DNA of 22,795 nucleotides, from IMG/VR virus record IMGVR_UViG_3300033571_016759, positions 1 through 22,795 of that record; one strand, given 5' to 3'. The notes beneath the pieces were generated by a model. That model searched no databases, was not told the DNA's origin, and saw only the letters and a list, made by a program, of their open reading frames with translations. The stretch comes from a virus. The position numbers and the translations under genes were made by a program. Of the stretch, positions 16,679 through 22,335 are shown piece by piece. The stretch's first letter is position 1; each line of letters begins with the position of its first letter.

Positions 16679-17147
16679 GAGGCTCCGCCTCGCGTACCTG
16701 TTTGCACGGCAGCGGTCCGACGACCCGGACACCCAGAACGGTGCCGTGCTCGTGTCCGCCGACGGTCACATGGCCTACGGTGCGAACCGGCTCCCGTCCG
16801 GCGTGTGCAGGCGAGACGACAGGCTCGTGAGGCCAACAAAGTACGTGTTCCTCGAACACGCCGAGAGAGACGCAATCTTCTCGGCAGCGGCCACCGGCGT
16901 CCGAACACGCGGGGCCACCCTCTACTGCCCGTGGTTCGCATGCCCGGACTGTGCGAGGGCGATCATTCAGGCTGGCGTGGCCGAGGTCGTCGGCCACGAG
17001 AGGCCGTTCTCGCTGACACCAGACAGGTGGATTGATTCGATCGAAATCGCCCGCATGATGCTCGACGAGGCGGGGGTGCTTCAGACCATAATCGGAGGAG
17101 ACGTCGGCGTCTCGATCCGGTTCGACGGACGCGACGTCGTCATGTAG
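16659..17147 (+). CDS. dCMP deaminase-like enzyme (cytidine/deoxycytidylate deaminase family)
   Basis: This 162-residue protein has the deaminase zinc site: 'LEHAERDAIF' with His67 and the catalytic Glu69, and 'CPWFACPDCARAIIQAG' with Cys95 and Cys98. The short N-terminal 'DPDTQNGAVLVSADG' is typical of dCMP deaminases and related cytidine-processing proteins. Family members convert dCMP to dUMP for dTMP supply, or deaminate other cytosine compounds. It starts at GTG 16659, 20 bases inside the MazG-like gene, without a clear ribosome site, so coupling is likely. It is the last plus-strand gene before the integrase. The C-terminal 40 residues do not help to fix the substrate. Confidence 0.85.
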   Translation: MQNTNLERLRLAYLFARQRSDDPDTQNGAVLVSADGHMAYGANRLPSGVCRRDDRLVRPTKYVFLEHAERDAIFSAAATGVRTRGATLYCPWFACPDCARAIIQAGVAEVVGHERPFSLTPDRWIDSIEIARMMLDEAGVLQTIIGGDVGVSIRFDGRDVVM

Positions 17148-17217
17148 CACACCTGCGGGGCGGGAGCGGCTCGCCGACCTCGCCTACCCCGGCGAGTCGC
17201 CCCCCGCAGGCTTGTGC
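17147..17217. terminator. Long dyad between converging genes, candidate bidirectional terminator
   Basis: CCTGCGGGG (17152-17160) pairs with CCCCGCAGG (17202-17210), flanked by GCAC/GTGC arms (17147-17150 and 17214-17217). An inner 11-bp stem (17166-17176 with 17190-17200, one G-U) has a 13-base loop. It sits exactly at the junction of two converging genes and covers the last codons of the integrase. There is no T-run on either side, so factor-independent termination is not certain. Confidence 0.5.
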
Positions 17218-18083
17218 AGAGGGGGCAGAACGTGCGACGGCGGCGTCCCCAGTTCCGTATACCGGGGATCGAGGTATGCCCTCGTGATCTTGGGGCTGCT
17301 GTGATCGAGCAGTTGGGTTGGATTGCCACCGGCGGCAGCGTAAAAACTCGCGGCGCAGCGTCTCAGTTGGTGGAATTTCGCCCGCCGTCCCCCGGGCAGC
17401 CCAGCCGCCTCGACGATGTCTCCAAACTTGCTCCAGAGGTACGTCCAGTTTCGGTCCCAGCGAAAAATCTTGTCGTCCGGTGAATGCCCACGGCAGAGGT
17501 AGTTGACGAGGTCGCAGGTGTCGCTCGTCAGCGTGTACATCCGGTCTCGCTTCCCGCCTTTGCGGTGCTCCGCCCTCACGAGGAGCCGAGGGCTCTGCCA
17601 GTCGCCGACGGTCGTCCCCATGATGGCGGAGATCCTCTCAGCCGACTCGTAGAGCGTTGAGATCAACGCCCGCCAAAAAATCCCTGCCGGTGCGTCCCCG
17701 ATGATCCCCGGCGTCGCCCCCGCGACCGAGATCAGGTGCCTGAGTTGGTCGGCGCTCCAGACACTGGGGATTCGCTCAGGAAGCCGAGAGGCGGGGGGGA
17801 CGCACGGGCGGCTGTCGACGATGCGTCTGTCGCTGGCGAACCGCCAGAGGCTGACGATCTGGTTCCTCTCCCGCTCTGCCGTGTATGGCGAGCGGACACT
17901 CGCCCGTGCAGAGAGGAATCGGGCCAGTTGCAGGTCGTCCAAGTCTCGCTCGACCTCGGCAGGACGGCCGAGGAACTTGTCGTACGACCGCAAGGTGCAG
18001 CGGTACAGGCGAGTCGTGTTCGGCGACTTGCCACGGAGCCGAAGGGGGCTGAAGTAGTCCTCGAAGAGTTCGCTGAGTTTCAT
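17184..18083 (-). CDS. int: Tyrosine recombinase / phage integrase
   Basis: This 299-residue protein is complete. The N-terminal 100 residues form the core-binding domain ('FEDYFSPLRLRGKSPNTTRL'). The catalytic domain follows with Arg150 ('YESAERISAI'), Lys in 'RKGGKRDRM' (175 or 178), His238-x-Leu-Arg241 ('FHQLRRCAAS'), His261 ('LLDHSSPKIT') and the nucleophile Tyr270 ('RAYLDP'). All six catalytic positions are present, so it is likely active. GGAG lies about 10 bases before the start. It is opposite in direction to the late genes and lacks an N-terminal arm-binding domain of the lambda kind, so it resembles short XerC/D-like phage integrases. Upstream non-coding DNA up to 18256 is the best place for attP. 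Confidence 0.92.
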   Translation of the reverse strand: MKLSELFEDYFSPLRLRGKSPNTTRLYRCTLRSYDKFLGRPAEVERDLDDLQLARFLSARASVRSPYTAERERNQIVSLWRFASDRRIVDSRPCVPPASRLPERIPSVWSADQLRHLISVAGATPGIIGDAPAGIFWRALISTLYESAERISAIMGTTVGDWQSPRLLVRAEHRKGGKRDRMYTLTSDTCDLVNYLCRGHSPDDKIFRWDRNWTYLWSKFGDIVEAAGLPGGRRAKFHQLRRCAASFYAAAGGNPTQLLDHSSPKITRAYLDPRYTELGTPPSHVLPPLHKPAGGDSPG

Positions 18084-18256
18084 CTAAGTGCATCTCCAGT
18101 GCTGTAGGGGGAGTATGCACATCCGTGTGAGGTAGTCGTCCTGAGTCAGGGGGGTAATCAAATTTTTTTCTTCTCGCCACACCTCGCGGTGGCCGCACAA
18201 TCCATACCTGCGTAACGCCCGCCAGTTTTACGAGGTCGGGCGTTACGCACGGTTGG
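18084..18256. other. Non-coding region upstream of integrase, candidate attP
   Basis: These 173 bases hold no gene. I see AATCAA(N4)TTT at 18156-18168, which matches 12 of 13 positions of the E. coli IHF consensus WATCAANNNNTTR, inside the most AT-rich run of the window. There is also a GTGCAT/ATGCAC pair at 18089-18094 and 18115-18120, and the perfect 13-bp inverted repeat listed separately. A bend site and paired arms beside an integrase gene are typical of phage attachment regions, but the core sequence is not proven. Confidence 0.4.
18209..18249. repeat. Perfect 13-bp inverted repeat, 15-base spacer
   Basis: TGCGTAACGCCCG (18209-18221) and its exact reverse complement CGGGCGTTACGCA (18237-18249) surround 15 bases. 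It lies 7 bases downstream of the stop of the 98-residue minus-strand gene and 125 bases upstream of the integrase start. No T-run follows on either strand, which argues against a simple terminator. A recombinase or regulator binding site is equally likely. Confidence 0.75.
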
Positions 18257-18553
18257 TCAACGAGACTTGCTTGGCGACCGTCTCCTGCCCTTGTGGTCGC
18301 CCTTCACGATTGTCCTGATGTCCTCTCCGAGGGCCATCGCTGAAAACTCAACGTCGCGGCGGTCACGAATCCCGGTGGCCTCGCAGTAAATGTGATACGG
18401 CAAGACCTCGTGAACGATCGTGCGGACAGCGGGGTCGCTGATGCGGCCGATTCTCCGCACGATGAGCGACGTGATCCGCTCGATGTCCTTGTTGATGTCA
18501 CCGGTCAGCGGCTCAGGCTGCACGGATTTGACGTCATCCCAAAACGGTTTCAT
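18257..18553 (-). CDS. Unknown 98-residue protein upstream of integrase
   Basis: I chose the ATG at 18553 because AGGAGG lies nine bases before it on the minus strand; a longer frame to 18640 would lack such a site. The protein is helical and charged: 'PLTGDINKDIERITSLIVRR' near residues 14-33, 'DPAVRTIVHEVLPYHIYCEA' in the middle, and a basic tail 'GDHKGRRRSPSKSR'. I recognise no family. It has the direction of the integrase and sits where phages often carry a repressor, immunity or excision-control gene, so a regulatory role is possible by position only. The control region on its other side faces the excisionase-like operon. Confidence 0.6.
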   Translation of the reverse strand: MKPFWDDVKSVQPEPLTGDINKDIERITSLIVRRIGRISDPAVRTIVHEVLPYHIYCEATGIRDRRDVEFSAMALGEDIRTIVKGDHKGRRRSPSKSR

Positions 18554-18610
18554 CTGACTCTTCCTCCTGTAGTGACTGCGCCGGTCCGGCAATCGTTCCG
18601 GCTGCCCACA

Positions 18611-18640
18611 AGAATGGCACCCCCGCCATTCGACTGTCAA
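18611..18640 (-). promoter_or_regulatory. Candidate promoter with overlapping operator-like palindrome
   Basis: On the minus strand TTGACA (18640-18635) is an exact -35 element, but the -10 at about 18616-18611 (CATTCT, 18-base spacer) is weak. AATGGC (18613-18618) and GCCATT (18625-18630) form a 6-6-6 palindrome inside the spacer. This would let a repressor block transcription of the 98-residue gene. A second small palindrome, GCCGGTCCGGC, is at 18580-18590. Confidence 0.3.
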
Positions 18641-18644
18641 ACGT

Positions 18645-18678
18645 AAAACCAGCCGCCCCTGTCCGGCGGCTGGTTTTT
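18645..18678 (+). terminator. Strong hairpin with T-run in front of the early operon (attenuator or terminator)
   Basis: AAAACCAGCCGCC (18645-18657) pairs without mismatch with GGCGGCTGGTTTT (18665-18677) around a 7-base loop, and one more T follows. This is the shape of a rho-independent terminator. It is placed 33 bases upstream of the ATG at 18711, between divergent genes, so on the plus strand it can only stop a leader RNA. Attenuation of the early operon, or the end of a small RNA, would explain it. Confidence 0.6.
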
Positions 18679-18710
18679 AGGATCGAAGTACGGACAGTAG
18701 GAGCGGGAAA

Positions 18711-19187
18711 ATGGCGTACTACAGGCCCATTTCGGTGAACGAGGCGGCTGATGTTGCTGGGTTGTCGGTGTCGTCGATTCTGAAGCGGATTCGGACCGGA
18801 CAGGCTGTGTGCGTGAGCCTCAGCAACAAGGGCTGGATGCTGTGCCGAGAGCAAATGGCTGGACAGCCGTACTCGGACGCGGCGTTCCTCCGGCTCTGCC
18901 GCCGGTACGTGTCCGTGCCCGAGGCGTGCCGGATCGTAAAGAAGACGGACGCCAGCGTGATCCGAGACTTGAAAAGCGGAAAACTCTCCGGGTTTAGGCT
19001 CAACGAGAAGGCGTGGGCCGTCGACCGCGCCTCAGCAGAGAGGGACATCGCCGAGTATCTCGCCTCCGGCGGCGAGGGGCGGCTGGGCAGGAAGCGAAAC
19101 CTGCACGCGGAACACCACCCGACGCGGCTGAAACGTAGACGAGCCGTTGACCGCAAGAAAAAGCGAACTACAATTGCAACGAGGTAA
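18711..19187 (+). CDS. Excisionase-like protein with two HTH domains
   Basis: This 158-residue protein has two similar DNA-binding units. Residues 6-48 ('ISVNEAADVAGLSVSSILKR' and 'GWMLCREQM') and residues 66-117 ('VSVPEACRIVKKTDASVIRD' and 'GFRLNEKAWAVDRASAERD') both have the layout of the excisionase/MerR-like winged HTH: an 'S..EA....' helix, a recognition helix with 'I...I..G', and a wing ending in W.(V/L). The C-terminal 40 residues are strongly basic. AGGAG at 18699-18703 precedes the ATG. By position opposite the integrase it is a candidate excisionase or early regulator. Confidence 0.7.
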   Translation: MAYYRPISVNEAADVAGLSVSSILKRIRTGQAVCVSLSNKGWMLCREQMAGQPYSDAAFLRLCRRYVSVPEACRIVKKTDASVIRDLKSGKLSGFRLNEKAWAVDRASAERDIAEYLASGGEGRLGRKRNLHAEHHPTRLKRRRAVDRKKKRTTIATR

Positions 19188-19192
19188 CGATT

Positions 19193-19399
19193 GTGGAAAT
19201 CCTGACGACCGTCGAAGCGTCGATCCTGTACGAGACGTCCCCCTCCTCGATCTCCCGCGCCGCCCGCAAGGCTGGCGTGGGGGTCAGGAGGGCGGACGGT
19301 CGCCTCGTCGGCATTAGTCGCAACGACCTCAAGAAGATCGAGAAACTGCTGCGGTACAAGGCCGGAAACCCGAACTGGAGCAAGAAGGGTCATGCATAA
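19193..19399 (+). CDS. Small HTH regulator
   Basis: This 68-residue protein starts at GTG 19193, five bases after the previous stop, with GAGG at 19181-19184. 'ILTTVEASILYETSPSSISR' followed by 'AARKAGVGVRR' is a helix-turn-helix, and 'LVGISRNDLKKIEKLLRYK' a supporting helix. The C-terminal 'AGNPNWSKK' resembles the tail of short planctomycete HTH proteins I recall. It could be a Cro-like or excision-control protein. The end overlaps the next gene by eight bases, so it is translated together with the deacetylase-like enzyme. Confidence 0.65.
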   Translation: MEILTTVEASILYETSPSSISRAARKAGVGVRRADGRLVGISRNDLKKIEKLLRYKAGNPNWSKKGHA

Positions 19400-20252
19400 G
19401 GTCTTCTACTCGCCGCAGTATTGCGCCGCCTCGTACGCGTTCGACACGACCCGCAAGGCGTCGTGGATCGCCGAGAGCCTCGCCACGAGCCCCGTCGACG
19501 GCGTCGTCGTCTGCGAGCCGCAGCCGGTGTCGGTCGAGACGGTCGCCGAGACCCACAGCCGTGAGTACGTCGACGCCATCGCCACCGGCTCGCCGTGGAG
19601 TCTGGCGTCCTCGCAGGGGTTCCGGTGGTGCGAGGGCCTGCTGCCGTCCGTCCTGTCGAGCACGGGAGGCGTAGTCGAGGCCGTCCGGGCGGCACTGTCC
19701 GACGGGATCGCCGGGTCGCTGTCGAGCGGCATGCACCACGCCCGCCGCGAGGCTGGTCTGGGGTTCTGCACGTTCAACGGTCTGGTCATCGCCGCCAAAG
19801 TGTCCGGCTGCCGGAACGTCCTCATCCTCGACGCGGACGCCCATGGCGGCGGCGGCACCCAGTCTCTTATTTCCGGAGATGTACGGATACGACAACTCGA
19901 CCTCGTGGTCGACCCGTTCGACGTCCACGGCGAGTCGATCGTGATCGAGAAGCGGGAGGACTACCTGCCTGCACTCGTGTGCTCGCTCGATCTGGTCAAG
20001 ACTCCTGACCTCGTCATCTACAACGCCGGGATGGACGTCTTCGAGCAGGACTGCGGATTCCTGACCGTCCAAGACATCGCCGCCCGGGAGTCGTTCGTCT
20101 TCCAGTGGTGCCACGAGCGTGGCGTCCCGATCGCATACGTGATGGCGGGCGGGTACACGGGCCAAACGACCCGCGAGAGGCTCGTGGCCCTGCACCGCTG
20201 CACGATCAGGGCAGCGTCTCATTACTCGAACCTCAGGAGGGCGGCAGCATGA
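19392..20252 (+). CDS. Histone deacetylase superfamily enzyme (AcuC / acetylpolyamine hydrolase-like)
   Basis: At 286 residues it has the normal length of a single-domain deacetylase. The active-site set is nearly complete: tandem His115-His116 ('SSGMHHARRE'), 'GFCTFNG' (125-130), zinc ligands Asp149 and His151 in 'ILDADAHGGGGTQ', third zinc ligand Asp215 in 'YNAGMDVFEQD', and the catalytic Tyr255 in 'MAGGYTG'. At 154 a Gly stands where human HDAC8 has Asp183 (Asn in many relatives), so the second relay residue is missing. Such enzymes remove acetyl groups from lysines or polyamines; the substrate here is unknown. AAGAAGGG at 19382-19389 precedes the ATG. Being co-translated with a phage-type HTH gene is unusual. 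Confidence 0.85.
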   Translation: MHKVFYSPQYCAASYAFDTTRKASWIAESLATSPVDGVVVCEPQPVSVETVAETHSREYVDAIATGSPWSLASSQGFRWCEGLLPSVLSSTGGVVEAVRAALSDGIAGSLSSGMHHARREAGLGFCTFNGLVIAAKVSGCRNVLILDADAHGGGGTQSLISGDVRIRQLDLVVDPFDVHGESIVIEKREDYLPALVCSLDLVKTPDLVIYNAGMDVFEQDCGFLTVQDIAARESFVFQWCHERGVPIAYVMAGGYTGQTTRERLVALHRCTIRAASHYSNLRRAAA

Positions 20253-20653
20253 ACGCAATTCGCGTGATTCATCCGTACTGGTGGGAAGGTTCGCTCGTGT
20301 TCGACGACGAAGACGTCGGACTCCGAAGGGAGCCGTTCGTGGCCGGGGCGGACGTCGTTCTGGGCCTGCTGGCGTCGAAGGTCGACGGCTGCACGTCCGG
20401 GTTCTGCCTGCGGTTCTCGGACCAGCCTTTCCCCGGCTACCAGTCCGTGATGGAGTGGGTGCGTCCCGAGTTCGACGGCAACTGGTACTCGTGCGAGGTC
20501 GACGGCGTGAAGTTCGACGGCTGGCTGTGCCCTGCCCTCGGCAAGTATTTCGACTCGGCCCCTGCCCGCATCTATCTGGAAATCTCCCGCAGCAAGAAGT
20601 CGATCGCGGACATCTGGGGGATCACGCGAGGCGAGAGGGACAACTACTCGTGA
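20249..20653 (+). CDS. DUF6717-like protein
   Basis: I chose ATG 20249 (ATGA overlap, GGAGGG site a few bases before), giving 134 residues; the frame is open upstream but would lie over the deacetylase. The N-terminus 'MNAIRVIHPYWWEGSLVFDD' and the pattern 'LRREPFVAGADVVLG', 'FPGYQ', 'GNWYSCEVDG', 'GWLCPALGKYF' and 'IYLEI' strongly recall DUF6717, a protein of unknown function common in planctomycetes. The extra C-terminus 'IADIWGITRGERDNYS' is not part of that pattern. There is no sign of secretion. Close coupling with the deacetylase suggests a joint role, which is inference. Confidence 0.65.
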   Translation: MNAIRVIHPYWWEGSLVFDDEDVGLRREPFVAGADVVLGLLASKVDGCTSGFCLRFSDQPFPGYQSVMEWVRPEFDGNWYSCEVDGVKFDGWLCPALGKYFDSAPARIYLEISRSKKSIADIWGITRGERDNYS

Positions 20654-20853
20654 GCAAGCCACGCAAGTTCGAGTCGAAGGAGATTCAGGCGAGGGGCGAG
20701 TGCCTCGTCGCCGACGGTGTCCGCGTCGTCGACATGAGACTGGATGTCTACGACGACGCGGCGTCGGTCCGGGAACTCACGCGGTTCGCGGACTGGATCA
20801 ACAGGGCAACGCAATGGATGGCGGAAGGCAATGAGATGGATCCCGCTCTCTGA
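20650..20853 (+). CDS. Small unknown protein
   Basis: This 67-residue protein starts at GTG 20650 in a GTGA overlap with the gene before. It contains 'FESKEIQARGECLVADGVRV' and 'ASVRELTRFADWINRATQWM'. The second part could form one amphipathic helix. A longer open frame exists upstream but shadows the DUF6717-like gene. I recognise no family. Its end overlaps the following DUF551 gene by 23 bases. Confidence 0.5.
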   Translation: MSKPRKFESKEIQARGECLVADGVRVVDMRLDVYDDAASVRELTRFADWINRATQWMAEGNEMDPAL

Positions 20854-21022
20854 ACGAGAGCCCCCTGAGTCTCGCGTGCTGGTCGCACGCAAGATGCCGA
20901 ACGGGAACGAGTACATCGACGTGATGGTATGGATACCTGAGCCCGGGAGCGGCCTCCCGCCGCTGCCCAGCAAACTGCACGTCACGCACTGGATGCCGTT
21001 GCCGGAGTACCCAAACACATGA
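20831..21022 (+). CDS. DUF551 protein, copy 1
   Basis: I chose ATG 20831, giving 63 residues. 'MRWIPLSEREPPESRVLVAR' at the N-terminus and 'HVTHWMPLPEYP' at the C-terminus are the two ends of the DUF551 domain (W-I-P-x-S-E-R-x-P ... H-W-M-P-L-P). The domain is frequent in phages and prophages and its function is unknown. This copy is reduced to the bare domain. The next gene carries a second copy. Confidence 0.8.
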   Translation: MRWIPLSEREPPESRVLVARKMPNGNEYIDVMVWIPEPGSGLPPLPSKLHVTHWMPLPEYPNT

Positions 21023-21393
21023 AAGACATCCTGCAAGTTCTGCGAGACCTCCTAAAGCACCGCACGGAAGACATCGGCTGCTATGAGTTCGTCCTTGAGT
21101 CGTGGATCGAGTCTGCCGCCAACGAGATCGAGCGGCTGCGGAAGGTCGACCACGAGTTCCAGAAAAAACTGATGGACGGCGTGACGGACGTGTTCACCGG
21201 GAGACGGTGGATTCCGGTCAGCGAGCGGCTGCCACAAAGAGAGGGCGACTATGTCCTTGTCAGCAACGGCGAGACCGTCGGGCTTGCGCACTATTCGCCC
21301 GCAATGGGTGGCATGTGGCGCCACGCAATTGGTAGGGATGGGTGGGAGATTACCCACTGGATGCCACTGCCCGAGCCGCCGGAGGTGACGTGA
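21019..21393 (+). CDS. DUF551 protein, copy 2, with N-terminal helical extension
   Basis: This 124-residue protein begins in an ATGA overlap. Residues 1-60 are helical ('DILQVLRDLLKHRTEDIGCY', 'ANEIERLRKVDHEFQKKL'), and residues about 63-122 are DUF551 ('RWIPVSERLPQREGDYVLVS' and 'WEITHWMPLPEPPEV'). The helical part with 'EIERLRK' recalls accessory segments in other phage small proteins. The DUF551 part is a paralogue of the gene just before it. Function is unknown. Confidence 0.8.
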   Translation: MKDILQVLRDLLKHRTEDIGCYEFVLESWIESAANEIERLRKVDHEFQKKLMDGVTDVFTGRRWIPVSERLPQREGDYVLVSNGETVGLAHYSPAMGGMWRHAIGRDGWEITHWMPLPEPPEVT

Positions 21394-21575
21394 TGCAAAA
21401 ATTCTTCGCGTGGTCAGCCGTGATCGCCATCAAGACGTGCATCGTCTACGTCGCGATCGTCTACGGACTCGGCATTCAGCCGCGATCGTGGCTGGTAATC
21501 TGCGCGGCGTGGCTGGCGAGTGCGACGCTAGCGGAGATGTTTCTGATGATGCGGGATGAGGAGAAGCGGCGATGA
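21393..21575 (+). CDS. Small membrane protein
   Basis: I chose ATG 21393, which shares a base with the previous TGA; the frame is open upstream to 21342. The 60 residues contain two likely membrane helices, 'WSAVIAIKTCIVYVAIVYGL' and 'SWLVICAAWLASATLAEMFL', and a charged end 'MRDEEKRR'. The size and two-helix layout would fit a holin-like, superinfection-exclusion or accessory membrane protein, but no endolysin lies nearby. Function is not assigned. Confidence 0.6.
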   Translation: MQKFFAWSAVIAIKTCIVYVAIVYGLGIQPRSWLVICAAWLASATLAEMFLMMRDEEKRR

Positions 21576-21709
21576 CGTTCGATCTTGGTTTCCTCACGCT
21601 GCATCTCACGCTCACGGGCCAGAGCGACCCGTGGTACGGGCCGTTTGTTGTCGGGATTCCGCTTGGTCTGCTTGGCGTGTTTGTCTACTACTCGTTTTTT
21701 GACAGGTGA
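21572..21709 (+). CDS. Tiny membrane protein (45 residues)
   Basis: The frame starts at ATG 21572 in an ATGA overlap and ends at TGA 21707-21709. It encodes 45 residues beginning MTFDLGFLTLHLTLTG, with one likely membrane helix, 'GPFVVGIPLGLLGVFVYYSF', and a short end 'FDR'. The stop/start overlap on the left and a four-base gap on the right fit the operon style, which supports it being real. It may work with the two-helix protein before it. Confidence 0.5.
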   Translation: MTFDLGFLTLHLTLTGQSDPWYGPFVVGIPLGLLGVFVYYSFFDR

Positions 21710-21713
21710 CGCG

Positions 21714-22334
21714 ATGGGTCTTACGCTAGACGACATTCGCAAGCAACGGGCCATGCTTGAGCGTTGCGATGAAATTCGCGAGGCGAAGCAGCAGCAGTCT
21801 GAGCGGCAGCGGCTACGCGACCACTTCGCCGCTGCGGCTTTGGCTGGGCTGTTGGCTGCGCCGACTGACAAGGATCGCTCAATGGACTACTGGGCGCGGC
21901 TGGCCTACGAGGCCGCCGACGCCATGCTCCGCGAGCGTGCCAGATCATATGAGCAAATCGACGAAAATCGTGGAGTTTTCAATACGAATCTAGACGCCAC
22001 GCCGGTGGCGAGAGCCCAATTGTCCAGCGGCGATCATGCGTCGTCTGGAGGCGGCAGCGACCGGAACGATAAACCGGCACCGCGACCCGCTGTGGGCACC
22101 GGCGACATTCCAGATTCCAGAACGCGAGACATCGTCACGCGGCTGCGAAAATGGTGCCACGCCGTGGACGCCGAGTCTGCGCAAGACTTGATGGACGAGG
22201 CGGCGACAGAGATTGAGCGTCTGCGGATCAGGAGTCACGAACGCGAGGCCATCGCAGCAGCGGCAGAGTCGGTGAAATTCGATGACGATAGCAACTGGAC
22301 GACGCTGCACGAATTGCTGGAGCGGACGAAGTGA
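21714..22334 (+). CDS. Unknown phage accessory protein
   Basis: I chose ATG 21714, giving 206 residues. The layout has two conserved ends joined by a low-complexity Ser/Gly/Pro linker (about residues 105-135). The N-terminal half is helical ('DDIRKQRAMLERCDEIREAK', 'YWARLAYEAADAMLRER'). The C-terminal half reads 'IVTRLRKWCHAVDAESAQDL' and 'MDEAATEIERLR', a pattern I recall from small phage proteins without a function. The last residues 'LLERTK' are repeated exactly at the end of the next gene. Confidence 0.6.
   Translation: MGLTLDDIRKQRAMLERCDEIREAKQQQSERQRLRDHFAAAALAGLLAAPTDKDRSMDYWARLAYEAADAMLRERARSYEQIDENRGVFNTNLDATPVARAQLSSGDHASSGGGSDRNDKPAPRPAVGTGDIPDSRTRDIVTRLRKWCHAVDAESAQDLMDEAATEIERLRIRSHEREAIAAAAESVKFDDDSNWTTLHELLERTK
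22315..22334 (+). repeat. 20-base direct repeat at a gene end, copy 1
   Basis: The 20 bases ending in the TGA of the 206-residue gene are identical to those at 22511-22530, which end the 64-residue gene. Both encode LLERTK plus the stop and contain GGAGCGGA, which can act as ribosome site for the gene that follows. Confidence 0.8.
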
Positions 22335-22335
22335 A

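Noticed and set aside
18209-18249. Ordinary rho-independent terminator
   Set aside because: The stem is strong, but neither strand has a T-run after it.
17148-18710. tRNA gene as integration target beside the integrase
   Set aside because: No cloverleaf-like sequence with a T-arm could be found; the dyads here do not fit tRNA arms.
21393-21709. Definite holin assignment for the small membrane proteins
   Set aside because: Size and helices fit, but there is no endolysin next to them and the genes lie in the early operon.
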